Shown here: one piece after another, positions 41,818 to 50,381 of the stretch
Numbering within the stretch: the stretch's first letter is position 1
Layout: every line of letters starts with the position of its first letter
Translations under genes and position numbers: made by a program
Assembly (NCBI RefSeq): GCF_000424005.1
Contig: NZ_AUJB01000008.1
Location: 682,001-746,000 of the forward strand
DNA from: Pseudobutyrivibrio ruminis CF1b
Lineage (GTDB): Bacteria; Bacillota; Clostridia; Lachnospirales; Lachnospiraceae
Reading direction: 5' to 3'
Length of the DNA: 64,000 nt
Notes under the pieces: model-generated
Seen by the model: only the letters and a program-made list of their open reading frames with translations
Databases searched by the model: none
What the model was told of the DNA's origin: nothing

Positions 41818-42123
41818 ATGAACACAAAGCCTATACCTATAATCATTACATTGGCTGCAGCGTTTATATCTTGTGTTATGTCTATTATTCAAAGAGTTGA
41901 GTTTTCAGTTTTTGTTACAAGACTGTTGGTTGTTGTGCTTATTTTTCTTACTCTTGGAACTATAATCAAGATGATTTTGGATTATGCTTTCAGAGAGCTG
42001 GAACCAGCTGAGTCGCTTGATGATGAGCCTCAGGACATCAGCAGTGTTTTAACTGAAGATGAAATAGAAGAAGATGTTCAAATGGGTACTGAAAATGTTT
42101 CGTCTGAACCAGAGGAGGGGTAG
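41818..42123 (+). CDS. Small membrane protein between cheD and fliA, unknown function
   Basis: 101 residues from the ATG at 41818 (GGAGG 5 nt upstream). Two membrane helices (~5-25 and ~35-55) precede an acidic cytoplasmic tail (~60-101) rich in Glu, Asp and Ser. I do not recognise a named family. It is co-oriented and closely spaced between cheD and fliA, where other Firmicutes may carry small unrelated genes, so a motility link is likely but unproven. Confidence 0.8.
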   Translation: MNTKPIPIIITLAAAFISCVMSIIQRVEFSVFVTRLLVVVLIFLTLGTIIKMILDYAFRELEPAESLDDEPQDISSVLTEDEIEEDVQMGTENVSSEPEEG

Positions 42124-42157
42124 TTAACTGATTCAGACTTGGTTTGAGGGGGCATTA

Positions 42158-42925
42158 ATGAAGGCGAGTGACAAGGAAAAGCTTTGGGACAAATACAAAG
42201 TTAGTCCTACTCCCGAGATTAGGGAGCAATTAATACTTGAATATGCGCCGCTTGTTAAGATAGTTGCTGGCAGACTCTGTATGTATCTGGGGAATACAGT
42301 AGAGTACGAAGATTTGTGTAGCTACGGTATTTTTGGCCTTATCGACGCAATCGATAAATTTGATTTGGCCAAGGATGTTAAGTTTGAAACCTATGCAAGT
42401 CTTAGAATTCGTGGCTCAATTTTGGACCAGATTCGAAAGATGGACTGGATTCCTCGTACAATACGTCAGAGACAGAGAATGATTGATGACGCTATCAAGA
42501 CTGTAGAGGCTCGCACTGGACATAGTGCCACAGATGAAGATATAGCTGCGGAGCTAAATATATCTTCAGATGAATTTAATAAGTGGCAGTCTCAGCTGAA
42601 TGTCACTAATGTTGTTTCATTAAACGAATTCGTAGAGGCCGGTAATGAGCCAGTTATGGAGGCGGAACATAACTCTCATTTTATTCAGCCGGAAGATAAT
42701 ATTTCAAAGAAAGAGCTTACTGAAAAGCTTCAGGAAGCTTTAGATATGCTTACCGAGAAGGAAAAGCAGGTTATCCTCTTATATTATTATGAGGATTTGA
42801 CCCTAAAAGAAATCAGTGCAGCATTGGAAGTTTCTGAATCCAGAGTTTCACAGTTGCACACAAAGGCTCTCCAGAAAATGAGAAAAGTCCTGGGAGAGTA
42901 TATGGGTATTTTAACTAACCAGTAG
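42158..42925 (+). CDS. fliA: RNA polymerase sigma factor FliA/SigD (sigma-28 type)
   Basis: 255 residues. Region 2: YEDLCSYGIFGLIDAIDKFD and FETYASLRIRGSILDQIRKM; region 3: WIPRTIRQRQRMIDDAI; region 4: LTEKEKQVILLYYYEDLTLK and EVSESRVSQLHTKAL. It directs late genes such as flagellin and chemoreceptors. Being at the end of the early operon it links late expression to completion of early transcription. A GAGGGGGC stretch precedes the ATG. Confidence 0.96.
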   Translation: MKASDKEKLWDKYKVSPTPEIREQLILEYAPLVKIVAGRLCMYLGNTVEYEDLCSYGIFGLIDAIDKFDLAKDVKFETYASLRIRGSILDQIRKMDWIPRTIRQRQRMIDDAIKTVEARTGHSATDEDIAAELNISSDEFNKWQSQLNVTNVVSLNEFVEAGNEPVMEAEHNSHFIQPEDNISKKELTEKLQEALDMLTEKEKQVILLYYYEDLTLKEISAALEVSESRVSQLHTKALQKMRKVLGEYMGILTNQ

Positions 42926-42986
42926 TATTTGTAGTTCTGTTAATGGATGATTGAAATTGGTATATGATCTTTAGGGAGGGTTTGTT

Positions 42987-43310
42987 ATGTCAATAAGTCC
43001 AATCAATTTTAATGGAATGATCCAAAATACAAATGAGCTTAGTCACACTAAAGCCCAGGAGGATCAAAAGCCCATGCTGGAACAGCAAAATCTCACCCAT
43101 ACGGTGGAGAAACAGCAGGAACAGCAGGCTAAGCAGGTCAATGATCTGTACAAGTCAAACAGGGAAGAGGACAGTTACGAAAGAGAAGGAAATGGTAAGG
43201 GCTACGAAGGGAACAAACGACGGAAGGCTTTGAAGCAGAAGAAAGATGAAAAGAAGCCTGATGGAAGTGTTTCTGAGAAGCATACAACATCCTTTGATAT
43301 GAGGATTTAA
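42987..43310 (+). CDS. Small polar protein downstream of fliA, unknown function
   Basis: 107 residues, highly charged, Gln/Glu/Lys-rich, no membrane helix. MSISPINFNGMIQNTNELSH at the start and a basic KRRKALKQKKDEKK segment near the end. AGGGAGGG lies upstream and the next gene begins 14 nt after the stop, so I accept it as real despite no recognised family. It may be a secreted or DNA/RNA-binding protein of the motility regulon. Confidence 0.7.
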   Translation: MSISPINFNGMIQNTNELSHTKAQEDQKPMLEQQNLTHTVEKQQEQQAKQVNDLYKSNREEDSYEREGNGKGYEGNKRRKALKQKKDEKKPDGSVSEKHTTSFDMRI

Positions 43311-43324
43311 GAGGGGAGACTATA

Positions 43325-44053
43325 ATGACTATACTTGAAATTGTGCTCCTGATTATCGGGCTGGGCCTGTGTATTGGGAGCTTTTTTGTGTCTGAAAGAT
43401 TATCCGAGAAAGACAGGGAAAATCTTACTAAACTCACAAAAGAGCAAATCGAAGAAATAATCAAGGATAAAATGGCCGATGCAAGGGTAGAGACTGAAGA
43501 CAAGCTCTCTGCTACAATCGATTCTGCCATGGAAGAGCTGGACAGACGTACTGATAAAGAGACTAACGAAAAGATTCTTGAAATCTCCCAGTATTCAGAT
43601 ACGGTCCTGGAGTCAGTAGATAAATCCCATAAAGAAGTTACATTTATGTATTCCATGCTCAACGATAAGCATCAGGCGATGGTGGAGATGACCAAGAAGC
43701 TGTCAGAGCTGCAGGATACTCTTGTGGCATTAGATGCATCTGTTGCCAGAAAGCTTGATATGCTTAAGGATAAAGAGCTTGAAATAGAAGAAGAAAAGAA
43801 AAAGCTTGCAGAGGAGCGTGAAGCTCTTATTGCAGAGAAAGATAAGAAGGAGGAGGAAAACAAGACCATTTCCTTTACAGAGGCATTGGCTCAGAAGTTT
43901 TCTGAGGAGAATCAGCCTATAAAGGCAAACGACAACATGCAGATACTTGCAATGGCTGACGAGGGAATGTCTGATGTGGAAATAGCCAAAACTCTTGGCC
44001 GTGGTCTTGGTGAGGTTAAGTTTGTCATAGGCTTATATCAGGAGGGGAGATAA
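43325..44053 (+). CDS. DUF6115-like protein: membrane anchor, coiled coil, HTH-like tail
   Basis: 242 residues. A short N-terminal membrane helix (~3-21), long coiled coil (~27-185), and a C-terminal segment (~205-242: ILAMADEGMSDVEIAKTLG, then GEVKFVIGLYQE) that looks like a small helix-turn-helix. The pattern resembles the DUF6115 family found after fliA in Lachnospiraceae. The function is unknown; it could be a membrane-bound DNA- or protein-binding factor. It shares 1 nt with the next gene. Confidence 0.75.
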   Translation: MTILEIVLLIIGLGLCIGSFFVSERLSEKDRENLTKLTKEQIEEIIKDKMADARVETEDKLSATIDSAMEELDRRTDKETNEKILEISQYSDTVLESVDKSHKEVTFMYSMLNDKHQAMVEMTKKLSELQDTLVALDASVARKLDMLKDKELEIEEEKKKLAEEREALIAEKDKKEEENKTISFTEALAQKFSEENQPIKANDNMQILAMADEGMSDVEIAKTLGRGLGEVKFVIGLYQEGR

Positions 44054-44643
44054 TGAGATTCAAGTACTATCTTAGAGGAATTGGTATTGGTGTAACGCTT
44101 GCTACATTACTTTTGACAATTAGTTTCTATTTTGGAAGAGATTTTCTTTATAATAAGTCTCTTACAGATGAAGAGATTATACAAAAGGCCACTGCTCTTG
44201 GCATGGTTATGCCAGAGGGAGCAGAGGTAGAAGCTACAGGTGAAGAGGTGGTTATTCCGGAGGAGGAATCCGAGGTACCACTTGCAGGCAATGTGACAGA
44301 AGGGGCCACTGATGAAGCTTTGTCTGAAGAAGTAACAGCAGTTGGAGAAGATGCTATTTCAGCTGATGCTTCTATAGAGAGTTCAAATGGTTCAGACGAG
44401 TCTGTTACATATATTCCTTTTACAGTCCGTGCAGGAGAGTCTTCAGAGGTTATCAGTGAACATCTGAAAAAGGCCGGACTTATTGATGATTCAGATGCTT
44501 TTAACAAATATCTTAATAAATGTAAGGTGGATAATCTGATTCAAAATGGTACTTTTTACGTAAAGGTAGGAAGCAGCTATGATGATGTAGTTGCGGTTCT
44601 TGTAAATAAAGATGTTAGAACAACAACACCCCCAAAGAATTGA
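44053..44643 (+). CDS. MltG/YceG-like membrane protein without the catalytic domain
   Basis: 196 residues. One N-terminal membrane helix (~9-28), an acidic low-complexity spacer (~55-115), and a C-terminal domain (FTVRAGESSEVISEHLKKAGLIDDSDAFNKYL, broken here by family variation; then GTFYVKVGSSYDDVVAVL) like the LysM-like N-domain that precedes the lytic transglycosylase in MltG. The catalytic domain itself is absent. A murein-binding role is inference. It is the last gene before the ribosomal promoter. Confidence 0.75.
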   Translation: MRFKYYLRGIGIGVTLATLLLTISFYFGRDFLYNKSLTDEEIIQKATALGMVMPEGAEVEATGEEVVIPEEESEVPLAGNVTEGATDEALSEEVTAVGEDAISADASIESSNGSDESVTYIPFTVRAGESSEVISEHLKKAGLIDDSDAFNKYLNKCKVDNLIQNGTFYVKVGSSYDDVVAVLVNKDVRTTTPPKN

Positions 44644-44646
44644 TAG

Positions 44647-44675
44647 TTGCAATATTTGGGAAATTATGGTAAATT
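44647..44675 (+). promoter_or_regulatory. Candidate promoter for rpsB-tsf
   Basis: -35 TTGCAA (44647-44652), 17-nt spacer, -10 TAAATT (44670-44675); only 4/6 each, but it is correctly placed to start a leader of ~105 nt. Confidence 0.4.
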
Positions 44676-44696
44676 CTAAGGGCTGTTGAAAATACA

Positions 44697-44762
44697 CGCA
44701 TAAGGACTGGCATTGGTTCCCAACCTATCGTAGGCCGGGTGTTTGTCAGGAAGAATTATGCG
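44697..44762 (+). promoter_or_regulatory. Structured leader RNA upstream of rpsB
   Basis: A closing stem CGCATAA (44697-44703) with TTATGCG (44756-44762) encloses an inner stem CTGGC/GCCGG and two small hairpins (GGTT-CCC-AACC and CCTA-TCG-TAGG), a branched fold. The rpsB ribosome site (AGGAGG) follows. S2 represses rpsB-tsf in enterics by binding its leader; a similar role here is inference. Confidence 0.5.
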
Positions 44763-44788
44763 GAAGAAACAAACCAGGAGGTATTAAA

Positions 44789-45520
44789 ATGAGTGTTATT
44801 TCAATGAAGCAGTTACTTGAGGCAGGTGTTCACTTCGGACACCAGACACGTAGATGGAACCCTAAGATGGCTCCTTATATCTACACAGAGCGTAATGGTA
44901 TCCACATTATCGACCTTCAGAAGTCTGTAGGTATGGTAGACGATGCTTATGATGTTATTTTTGACATCGCTCAGCAGGGTGGAAACATCCTTTTCGTTGG
45001 TACAAAGAAGCAGGCTCAGGACGCTATCGCATCTGAGGCAGAGCGTTGCGGTATGTACTATGTAAACGAGAGATGGCTCGGTGGTATGCTTACAAACTTT
45101 AAGACAGTTCAGACAAGAATTGCTCGTCTTAAGGAAATCGAGAAGATGGAGGCAGACGGTACATTCGATCTTCTTCCAAAGAAGGAAGTTACTCAGCTCA
45201 AGAAGGAGCAGGAGAAGCTTACAAAGGTTCTTGGTGGTATCAAGGAAATGAACAGAATTCCAGATGCTATCTTCATCATCGATCCTAAGAAGGAACACAT
45301 CTGTGTTCAGGAAGCACACGCACTTGGTATTCCACTTGTAGGTGTTTGCGACACTAACTGTGATCCAGATGAGCTTGATTATGTAATCCCTGGTAACGAT
45401 GACGCTATCCGTGCAGTAAAGCTTATCGTTGCAAAGATGGCAGACGCTGTTATCGAGGCAAAGCAGGGTGAAATGAATGAGGTTGCTGAAGAGTCAGCAG
45501 CAGCAGAAGAGGAGGCATAA
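44789..45520 (+). CDS. rpsB: 30S ribosomal protein S2
   Basis: 243 residues. [46 protein letters not shown] and [20 protein letters not shown] are the S2 signature. The short C-terminal tail is Ala/Glu-rich. AGGAGG precedes the ATG. tsf follows after 4 nt, as in nearly all bacteria. Codon use is strongly biased, fitting high expression. Confidence 0.98.
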   Translation: MSVISMKQLLEAGVHFGHQTRRWNPKMAPYIYTERNGIHIIDLQKSVGMVDDAYDVIFDIAQQGGNILFVGTKKQAQDAIASEAERCGMYYVNERWLGGMLTNFKTVQTRIARLKEIEKMEADGTFDLLPKKEVTQLKKEQEKLTKVLGGIKEMNRIPDAIFIIDPKKEHICVQEAHALGIPLVGVCDTNCDPDELDYVIPGNDDAIRAVKLIVAKMADAVIEAKQGEMNEVAEESAAAEEEA

Positions 45521-45524
45521 AATT

Positions 45525-46454
45525 ATGGCAGCTATTACAGCAGCAATGGTAAAGGACCTTCGCGAGCAGTCTGGCGCAGGTATGATGGATTGTAAGAAGG
45601 CACTCGCTGAGTGCGATGGTGATATGGATGCAGCTTTCGAGCTCCTTCGTAAGAATGGTGCAGCTAAGGCTGAGAAGAAGGCATCTCGTATCGCAGCAGA
45701 GGGTATCTGCAAGGTAGTAGTAGAAGGCAACACAGCAGTTGTTCTCGAGGTTAACTCAGAGACTGATTTCGTTGCTAAGAACGAGAAGTTCCAGACATAT
45801 GTTGAGAAGGTTGCAAAGCAGATTCTCAAGTCTGATGTAAACACAATTGATGAGCTCCTTACACAGCCATGGGCTGAGGATTCATCAAAGACAGTTAACG
45901 ATGTACACGTAGAGATGGTAGCTACAATCGGTGAGAAGCTTTCTCTTAGAAGATTCGAGAAGGTTACATCTGACGGATTCGTAGTATCATACACACACGG
46001 TGGTGGACGTATCGGCGTTATCGTTGATATGGCTGGTGCTGAGTCAGATGCAGCTAAGGAAGCAGCTACAAACCTTGCTATGCAGATTGCAGCTCTTAAT
46101 CCTAAGTATGTATCACGTGACGAAGTATCTGCTGATTACATCGCTCACGAGAAGGAGATTCTTCTTGCTCAGATCATGAACGATCCTAAGGAGTCACAGA
46201 AGCCTGAGAAGGTTATCAACGGCATGATCGAAGGTCGTGTATCTAAGGAGCTTAAGGAAATCTGCTTACTTGATCAGGTTTATGTTAAGGCTGAGGATGG
46301 AAAGCAGACAGTTGCTAAGTACTTAGAGCAGGTTTCTAAGGAGACAGGTTCTGCACTTTCAATCAAGAGCTTTGTTCGTTTTGAGACTGGTGAAGGTCTT
46401 GAGAAGAAGAACGAAGACTTCGCTGCTGAAGTTGCAGCTCAGATGAACGCTTAA
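45525..46454 (+). CDS. tsf: Elongation factor Ts
   Basis: 309 residues. N-terminal UBA-like domain (VKDLREQSGAGMMDCKKAL) then the EF-Tu-contact core with ENSETDFVAKNE-type segment (EVNSETDFVAKNEKF) and two dimerisation subdomains. It recycles EF-Tu-GDP. The ATG at 45525 follows GGAGG; a longer frame reaching into rpsB is an artefact. A strong terminator closes the rpsB-tsf unit. Confidence 0.98.
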   Translation: MAAITAAMVKDLREQSGAGMMDCKKALAECDGDMDAAFELLRKNGAAKAEKKASRIAAEGICKVVVEGNTAVVLEVNSETDFVAKNEKFQTYVEKVAKQILKSDVNTIDELLTQPWAEDSSKTVNDVHVEMVATIGEKLSLRRFEKVTSDGFVVSYTHGGGRIGVIVDMAGAESDAAKEAATNLAMQIAALNPKYVSRDEVSADYIAHEKEILLAQIMNDPKESQKPEKVINGMIEGRVSKELKEICLLDQVYVKAEDGKQTVAKYLEQVSKETGSALSIKSFVRFETGEGLEKKNEDFAAEVAAQMNA

Positions 46455-46477
46455 TTAGTTCATATTTATGCATACTA

Positions 46478-46512
46478 AAAGGGTCTACATTTTGTAGACC
46501 CTTTATTTTTTT
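46478..46512 (+). terminator. Rho-independent terminator after tsf
   Basis: 12-bp perfect stem (AAAGGGTCTACA at 46478-46489 with TGTAGACCCTTT at 46493-46504), TTT loop, then T7. Confidence 0.92.
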
Positions 46513-46577
46513 ACACTTTATCTTGTAAATGGGTTGTGATAAAATAAAAGGGAATCTTTACGGGGAGGATTAGAGTT

Positions 46578-47492
46578 GTGGATATTGTAAATGATGGGCT
46601 CGAGAAGCAGCGAGCCAAGCGGAAACGTGTAGCCCGAATGAAAAAGATGATAATTTATACAATTATCTCTTTTATGCTTATTACTTTGTGCGTAATGACT
46701 TTCCTTATTTTTGAAGTCATTTCCCTTCAAAAGCAAATTGATTCATTATCAGCTAAGATTGCTGTGTCTGAGACTGTTGAGGACGCAGATGAAATGGTTG
46801 ATGACAGTTTTTTGGATAATGTTTATCTAGTAGATAACATGGACAATATTGCAGAAGAAGGAGATATACCGATGGTATATCTTACTTTTGATGACGGTCC
46901 TAGTGAAAATACAGAAGCTATTCTTGATATTCTTGACGATTACAATGTTAAAGCTACTTTCTTTGTAGTTGGCAAGGACATCGATACCTATGGGGATGCC
47001 TATCGTCGTATAGTAGATGATGGTCATACTATTGGCATGCATTCTTTTAGCCATAATTATTCTAAGCTCTATCAGTCTGAAGATTCTTTTGTAACAGATT
47101 ATAATAAGATTCACGATTTGATTTTAGACACTACAGGTGTTGATACAAAGCTATATAGATTCCCAGGGGGAAGTAGTAACAAAGTTAGTAACACCAGCAT
47201 GTCTGTTTTTATTAATTATTTGGACTCTGTAGGAGCTACTTATTACGATTGGAATATAGCCTCTGGAGATGCTACTTCACAGGCTTTTACAGCGGACGAA
47301 CTTGTTGATAATGTAATGAGTGATGTGGTAAAATACAAGACGTCTGTAGTATTATTGCATGATGCTTCTAACAAAAATGCAACAGTTGAGGCTTTACCTA
47401 GACTGATTGAGTCTTTAAACGAAGCCGGGGCAGTTATTCTACCAATCACAGATGAGACAGAAATCATACAACACGTTAGTGTTGTTCAATAA
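46578..47492 (+). CDS. Membrane-anchored polysaccharide deacetylase (NodB domain)
   Basis: 304 residues. Basic N-terminus, one membrane helix (~24-47), a short coiled coil, then a NodB domain. Motifs are complete: TFDDGP (D105 base, D106 metal), HSFSH (H155 and H159 metal ligands), RFPGGS, DWNIASGDA and VLLHD. It probably removes acetyl groups from peptidoglycan or another wall glycan outside the membrane. The start is GTG, ~8 nt after GGGGAGGA. Confidence 0.92.
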   Translation: MDIVNDGLEKQRAKRKRVARMKKMIIYTIISFMLITLCVMTFLIFEVISLQKQIDSLSAKIAVSETVEDADEMVDDSFLDNVYLVDNMDNIAEEGDIPMVYLTFDDGPSENTEAILDILDDYNVKATFFVVGKDIDTYGDAYRRIVDDGHTIGMHSFSHNYSKLYQSEDSFVTDYNKIHDLILDTTGVDTKLYRFPGGSSNKVSNTSMSVFINYLDSVGATYYDWNIASGDATSQAFTADELVDNVMSDVVKYKTSVVLLHDASNKNATVEALPRLIESLNEAGAVILPITDETEIIQHVSVVQ

Positions 47493-47515
47493 GAATATGT
47501 TATGGAGGATTTATA

Positions 47516-48295
47516 ATGGGTTTTTTTAAAGATTTCAAAGAGGACTTTAATGATGCAGTAAATGAGCTTGTTCCAGGTGGCGAGGATACTGCAGCAAAAG
47601 AGGAGGTCATGGTTAATACTCTCGACGGTGATATTGATGTAGAGTCAGAGCTTAATAAGCTCGATGGTCTTCTTGAGCAGGTTTCAAAGAAGGTTGATGA
47701 GCCTGCAAAGACAACAGAGACTACTTCTACACAGGAGCAGTCAGTGGAGAAGAAGTCGTTCTTCTCAGAGACAAAAAAAGAGACAAAAATGGAGGCTTCA
47801 AAGGGTATGGATGTTATGGGAAATGCATCTGAGGCTAAGAATGTTGCTTCAGACGAGAATGCTGTTATTACAGGTGGTATGAAGATTACAGGTAACGTTG
47901 AGTCTATCGGTTCTATCGAAGTTCAGGGTGAAATCGTTGGTGATGTTACATGTAACGGAAAGCTTGTCATCGCTGGTAAGGTTACAGGAAATTCTTCATC
48001 AGCAGAGTTCTTCGCAGACGCTGCTAAGATTGAAGGTGAAGTTGTTACTACTGGCACAGCAAAGATTGGTGTTGGTTCAGTAATCATTGGAAATATTACA
48101 GCTACATCAGCAGTTATTGCTGGTGCTGTTAAGGGTGACATCGATGTTAACGGACCAGTTGTTGTAGATACATCAGCTGTTGTTATGGGTAACATCAAGT
48201 CTCGTTCAGTTCAGATTAATAATGGCGCTGTTATCGAGGGCTTCTGTTCACAGAGCTACTCTGATGTTGATGTTAATAGTGTTTTCGCTATCTAA
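47516..48295 (+). CDS. Bactofilin-family polymer-forming protein
   Basis: 259 residues. A disordered, charged N-terminus (~1-120) precedes a bactofilin beta-helix (~125-250) with repeated short turns such as MKITGNVESIGSIEVQGEIV, GDVTCNGKLVIAGKVTG and GDIDVNGPVVVDTSAVVMG. Bactofilins polymerise without nucleotide and often organise wall enzymes. The neighbouring wall deacetylase, 23 nt upstream, makes a joint role plausible. Confidence 0.9.
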   Translation: MGFFKDFKEDFNDAVNELVPGGEDTAAKEEVMVNTLDGDIDVESELNKLDGLLEQVSKKVDEPAKTTETTSTQEQSVEKKSFFSETKKETKMEASKGMDVMGNASEAKNVASDENAVITGGMKITGNVESIGSIEVQGEIVGDVTCNGKLVIAGKVTGNSSSAEFFADAAKIEGEVVTTGTAKIGVGSVIIGNITATSAVIAGAVKGDIDVNGPVVVDTSAVVMGNIKSRSVQINNGAVIEGFCSQSYSDVDVNSVFAI

Positions 48296-48337
48296 TCATC
48301 AGACGCGCTAAATAAATAAAAAGGAATAAAAGTTCAA

Positions 48338-49033
48338 ATGAAAAGAGTAGTTTTAAAGCTTAGTGGAGAAGCACTTTCTGGGGACAAGGGTTTTGGATTT
48401 GATGAAGCTACATGTTTAATGGTAGCTCGTCAGGTTAAGAAGCTTGTTGATGATGGCGTTCAGGTTGGCGTTGTTATCGGCGGTGGCAATTTCTGGAGAG
48501 GACGTACTTCAGAAAATATCGACAGAACAAAGGCAGATCAGATTGGTATGCTTGCTACAGTTATGAACTGTATCTATGTTTCTGAGATTTTTAGAACTGT
48601 TGGTATGAAGACTCAGGTCCTTACACCATTTGAGTGTGGAAATGTTTCAAAGCTTTATTCTAAGGATAGAGCAAATAAGTATTTCGAGAGAGGAATGGTT
48701 GTATTCTTCGCAGGTGGCTTAGGACATCCATATTTCTCTACAGATACACCTACTGTTCTTAGAGCAGTTGAGATTGAAGCTGATTGCATCCTTTTAGCAA
48801 AGTCAATCGACGGCGTTTATGATAGCGATCCAGCAAAGAATCCTAATGCTAAGCGTTATGATGAGATTAGCATCCAGGATGTTATCGATCAGAAGCTTCA
48901 GGTTGTTGATATGACAGCATCTATCATCGCTATGGAGCAGAAGATGCCAATGTATGTATTCTCTCTCAATGAAGAGGATTCTATAGTTAAGGCTATTTCA
49001 GGCAAATTTAATGGTACGGTTGTAACCGTATAA
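48338..49033 (+). CDS. pyrH: UMP kinase
   Basis: 231 residues. Amino-acid-kinase fold: VVLKLSGEALSGDKGFG, VIGGGNFWRG, GMLATVMNC, LAKSIDGVYDSDP. It phosphorylates UMP in pyrimidine synthesis. AAGGAAT precedes the ATG. frr begins 9 nt after the stop, a standard pairing. Confidence 0.97.
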   Translation: MKRVVLKLSGEALSGDKGFGFDEATCLMVARQVKKLVDDGVQVGVVIGGGNFWRGRTSENIDRTKADQIGMLATVMNCIYVSEIFRTVGMKTQVLTPFECGNVSKLYSKDRANKYFERGMVVFFAGGLGHPYFSTDTPTVLRAVEIEADCILLAKSIDGVYDSDPAKNPNAKRYDEISIQDVIDQKLQVVDMTASIIAMEQKMPMYVFSLNEEDSIVKAISGKFNGTVVTV

Positions 49034-49042
49034 GGAGGGCTA

Positions 49043-49597
49043 ATGGATAATATACTTTCTGTATACGAAGAAAAAATGACAAAGAGCTACAATAATCTTG
49101 AAAGTGAGTTCACAACTATCAGAGCTGGTCGTGCTAACCCACATATCTTGGATAAGATTACTGTTGATTATTATGGAGCACCTACTCCACTTCAGCAGGT
49201 AGCTAATATTTCAGTTCCAGAGCCAAGACTTATTCAGATTCAGCCATGGGAAGCTTCTCTTGTAAAGGAGATTGAAAAGGCTATCAATATGTCTGATATC
49301 GGAATTAATCCTACAAACGATGGCAAGCTTATTCGTCTTGTATTCCCTGAGCTTACAGAAGAGCGTCGTAAGGAAATCGCTAAGGATGTTAAGAAACACG
49401 GCGAGGATGCTAAGGTTGCTATTAGAAATATCAGAAGAGATGCTATTGATCATTTAAAGAAGCACTCTAAAGATGAGGGTGTTTCAGAGGATGAAATCAA
49501 AGATCTTGAAGATAAGTGTCAGAAGATGACAGATAAGTTCATTGCTGAGGTTGATAAGGCTGTTGAGGCAAAGACAAAAGAGATTATGACTGTCTAA
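49043..49597 (+). CDS. frr: Ribosome recycling factor
   Basis: 184 residues, normal. FTTIRAGRANPHILDKI, YYGAPTPLQQVANISVPEPR and KHSKDEGVSEDEIKDLED are the RRF signature. With EF-G it splits the post-termination ribosome. A terminator-like hairpin follows. Confidence 0.98.
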   Translation: MDNILSVYEEKMTKSYNNLESEFTTIRAGRANPHILDKITVDYYGAPTPLQQVANISVPEPRLIQIQPWEASLVKEIEKAINMSDIGINPTNDGKLIRLVFPELTEERRKEIAKDVKKHGEDAKVAIRNIRRDAIDHLKKHSKDEGVSEDEIKDLEDKCQKMTDKFIAEVDKAVEAKTKEIMTV

Positions 49598-49619
49598 AGC
49601 GACGATATCAATTATTACA

Positions 49620-49641
49620 GGGCACAATTTGTGCCCTTTTT
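49620..49641 (+). terminator. Terminator between frr and uppS
   Basis: 7-bp GC-rich stem (GGGCACA 49620-49626 with TGTGCCC 49630-49636), ATT loop, then T5. Since uppS follows after 30 nt without a clear promoter, it may act as a partial terminator. Confidence 0.75.
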
Positions 49642-49670
49642 AATTTATTTTACAAAAAAATGGAGGCGCT

Positions 49671-50369
49671 ATGAACGTACCAGAGCATATAGCAATTATT
49701 CTTGATGGAAACGGAAGATGGGCGAAAGCAAAAGGAATGCCTCGTACTTACGGTCACACTGTAGGTGCGAAAAATGTTGAGACTATTTGTAGAGCAGCTC
49801 ACGATTTGGGAGTTAAATATGTGACAATGTATGCATTTTCTACAGAAAACTGGTCAAGACCAGATGATGAAGTAAAGGCATTGATGAAACTTCTTGGAGA
49901 ATACATTAAGACATGTATGAGAACAGCCAAGAAGGACAACCTTCGTGTTCGTTTTATTGGAGATTTAACTAAGCTTGATGATAAGCTTAGAAAGGCTATT
50001 GATGAACTTACTGAGTATTCATCACAGTTTACAGGTCTTACACTTACCATCGCTATCAACTACGGAAGTAGAGATGAGATGACAAGAGCTATCAGAAAGG
50101 TGGCTTCTGACGTAAAAGATGGTAAAATAGAAGTTGAGAGTATTGATGAATCACTCTTTGGAACTTACCTCGACACAAAAGATATTCCAGACCCTGATTT
50201 CATGATTCGTACATCAGGAGAGCAGAGATTATCAAATTATCTTTTGTGGCAGCTTGCTTATGCGGAGTTTTACTTCACACCAGTTGCATGGCCTGATTTT
50301 TCTCCAGAGGAGTTGAAGAAGGCTATTGAGGAATATGACAAAAGAAATCGTCGTTTTGGCGGAATTTAG
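49671..50369 (+). CDS. uppS: Isoprenyl transferase (undecaprenyl diphosphate synthase)
   Basis: 232 residues. LDGNGRWAKAKGMPRTYGH with catalytic D12, STENWSRP, and IRTSGEQRLSNYLLWQLAYAE are diagnostic. It makes the C55 lipid carrier for wall synthesis. The order frr-uppS-cdsA-dxr-rseP is the common Firmicute envelope cluster. Confidence 0.97.
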   Translation: MNVPEHIAIILDGNGRWAKAKGMPRTYGHTVGAKNVETICRAAHDLGVKYVTMYAFSTENWSRPDDEVKALMKLLGEYIKTCMRTAKKDNLRVRFIGDLTKLDDKLRKAIDELTEYSSQFTGLTLTIAINYGSRDEMTRAIRKVASDVKDGKIEVESIDESLFGTYLDTKDIPDPDFMIRTSGEQRLSNYLLWQLAYAEFYFTPVAWPDFSPEELKKAIEEYDKRNRRFGGI

Positions 50370-50381
50370 AGAGGATTATAA

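Noticed and set aside
10859-42925. Motility cluster as a recently acquired genomic island
   Set aside because: No integrase, tRNA target, flanking repeats or obvious shift in composition; gene order is the usual Clostridia/Bacilli one and neighbours are core genes.
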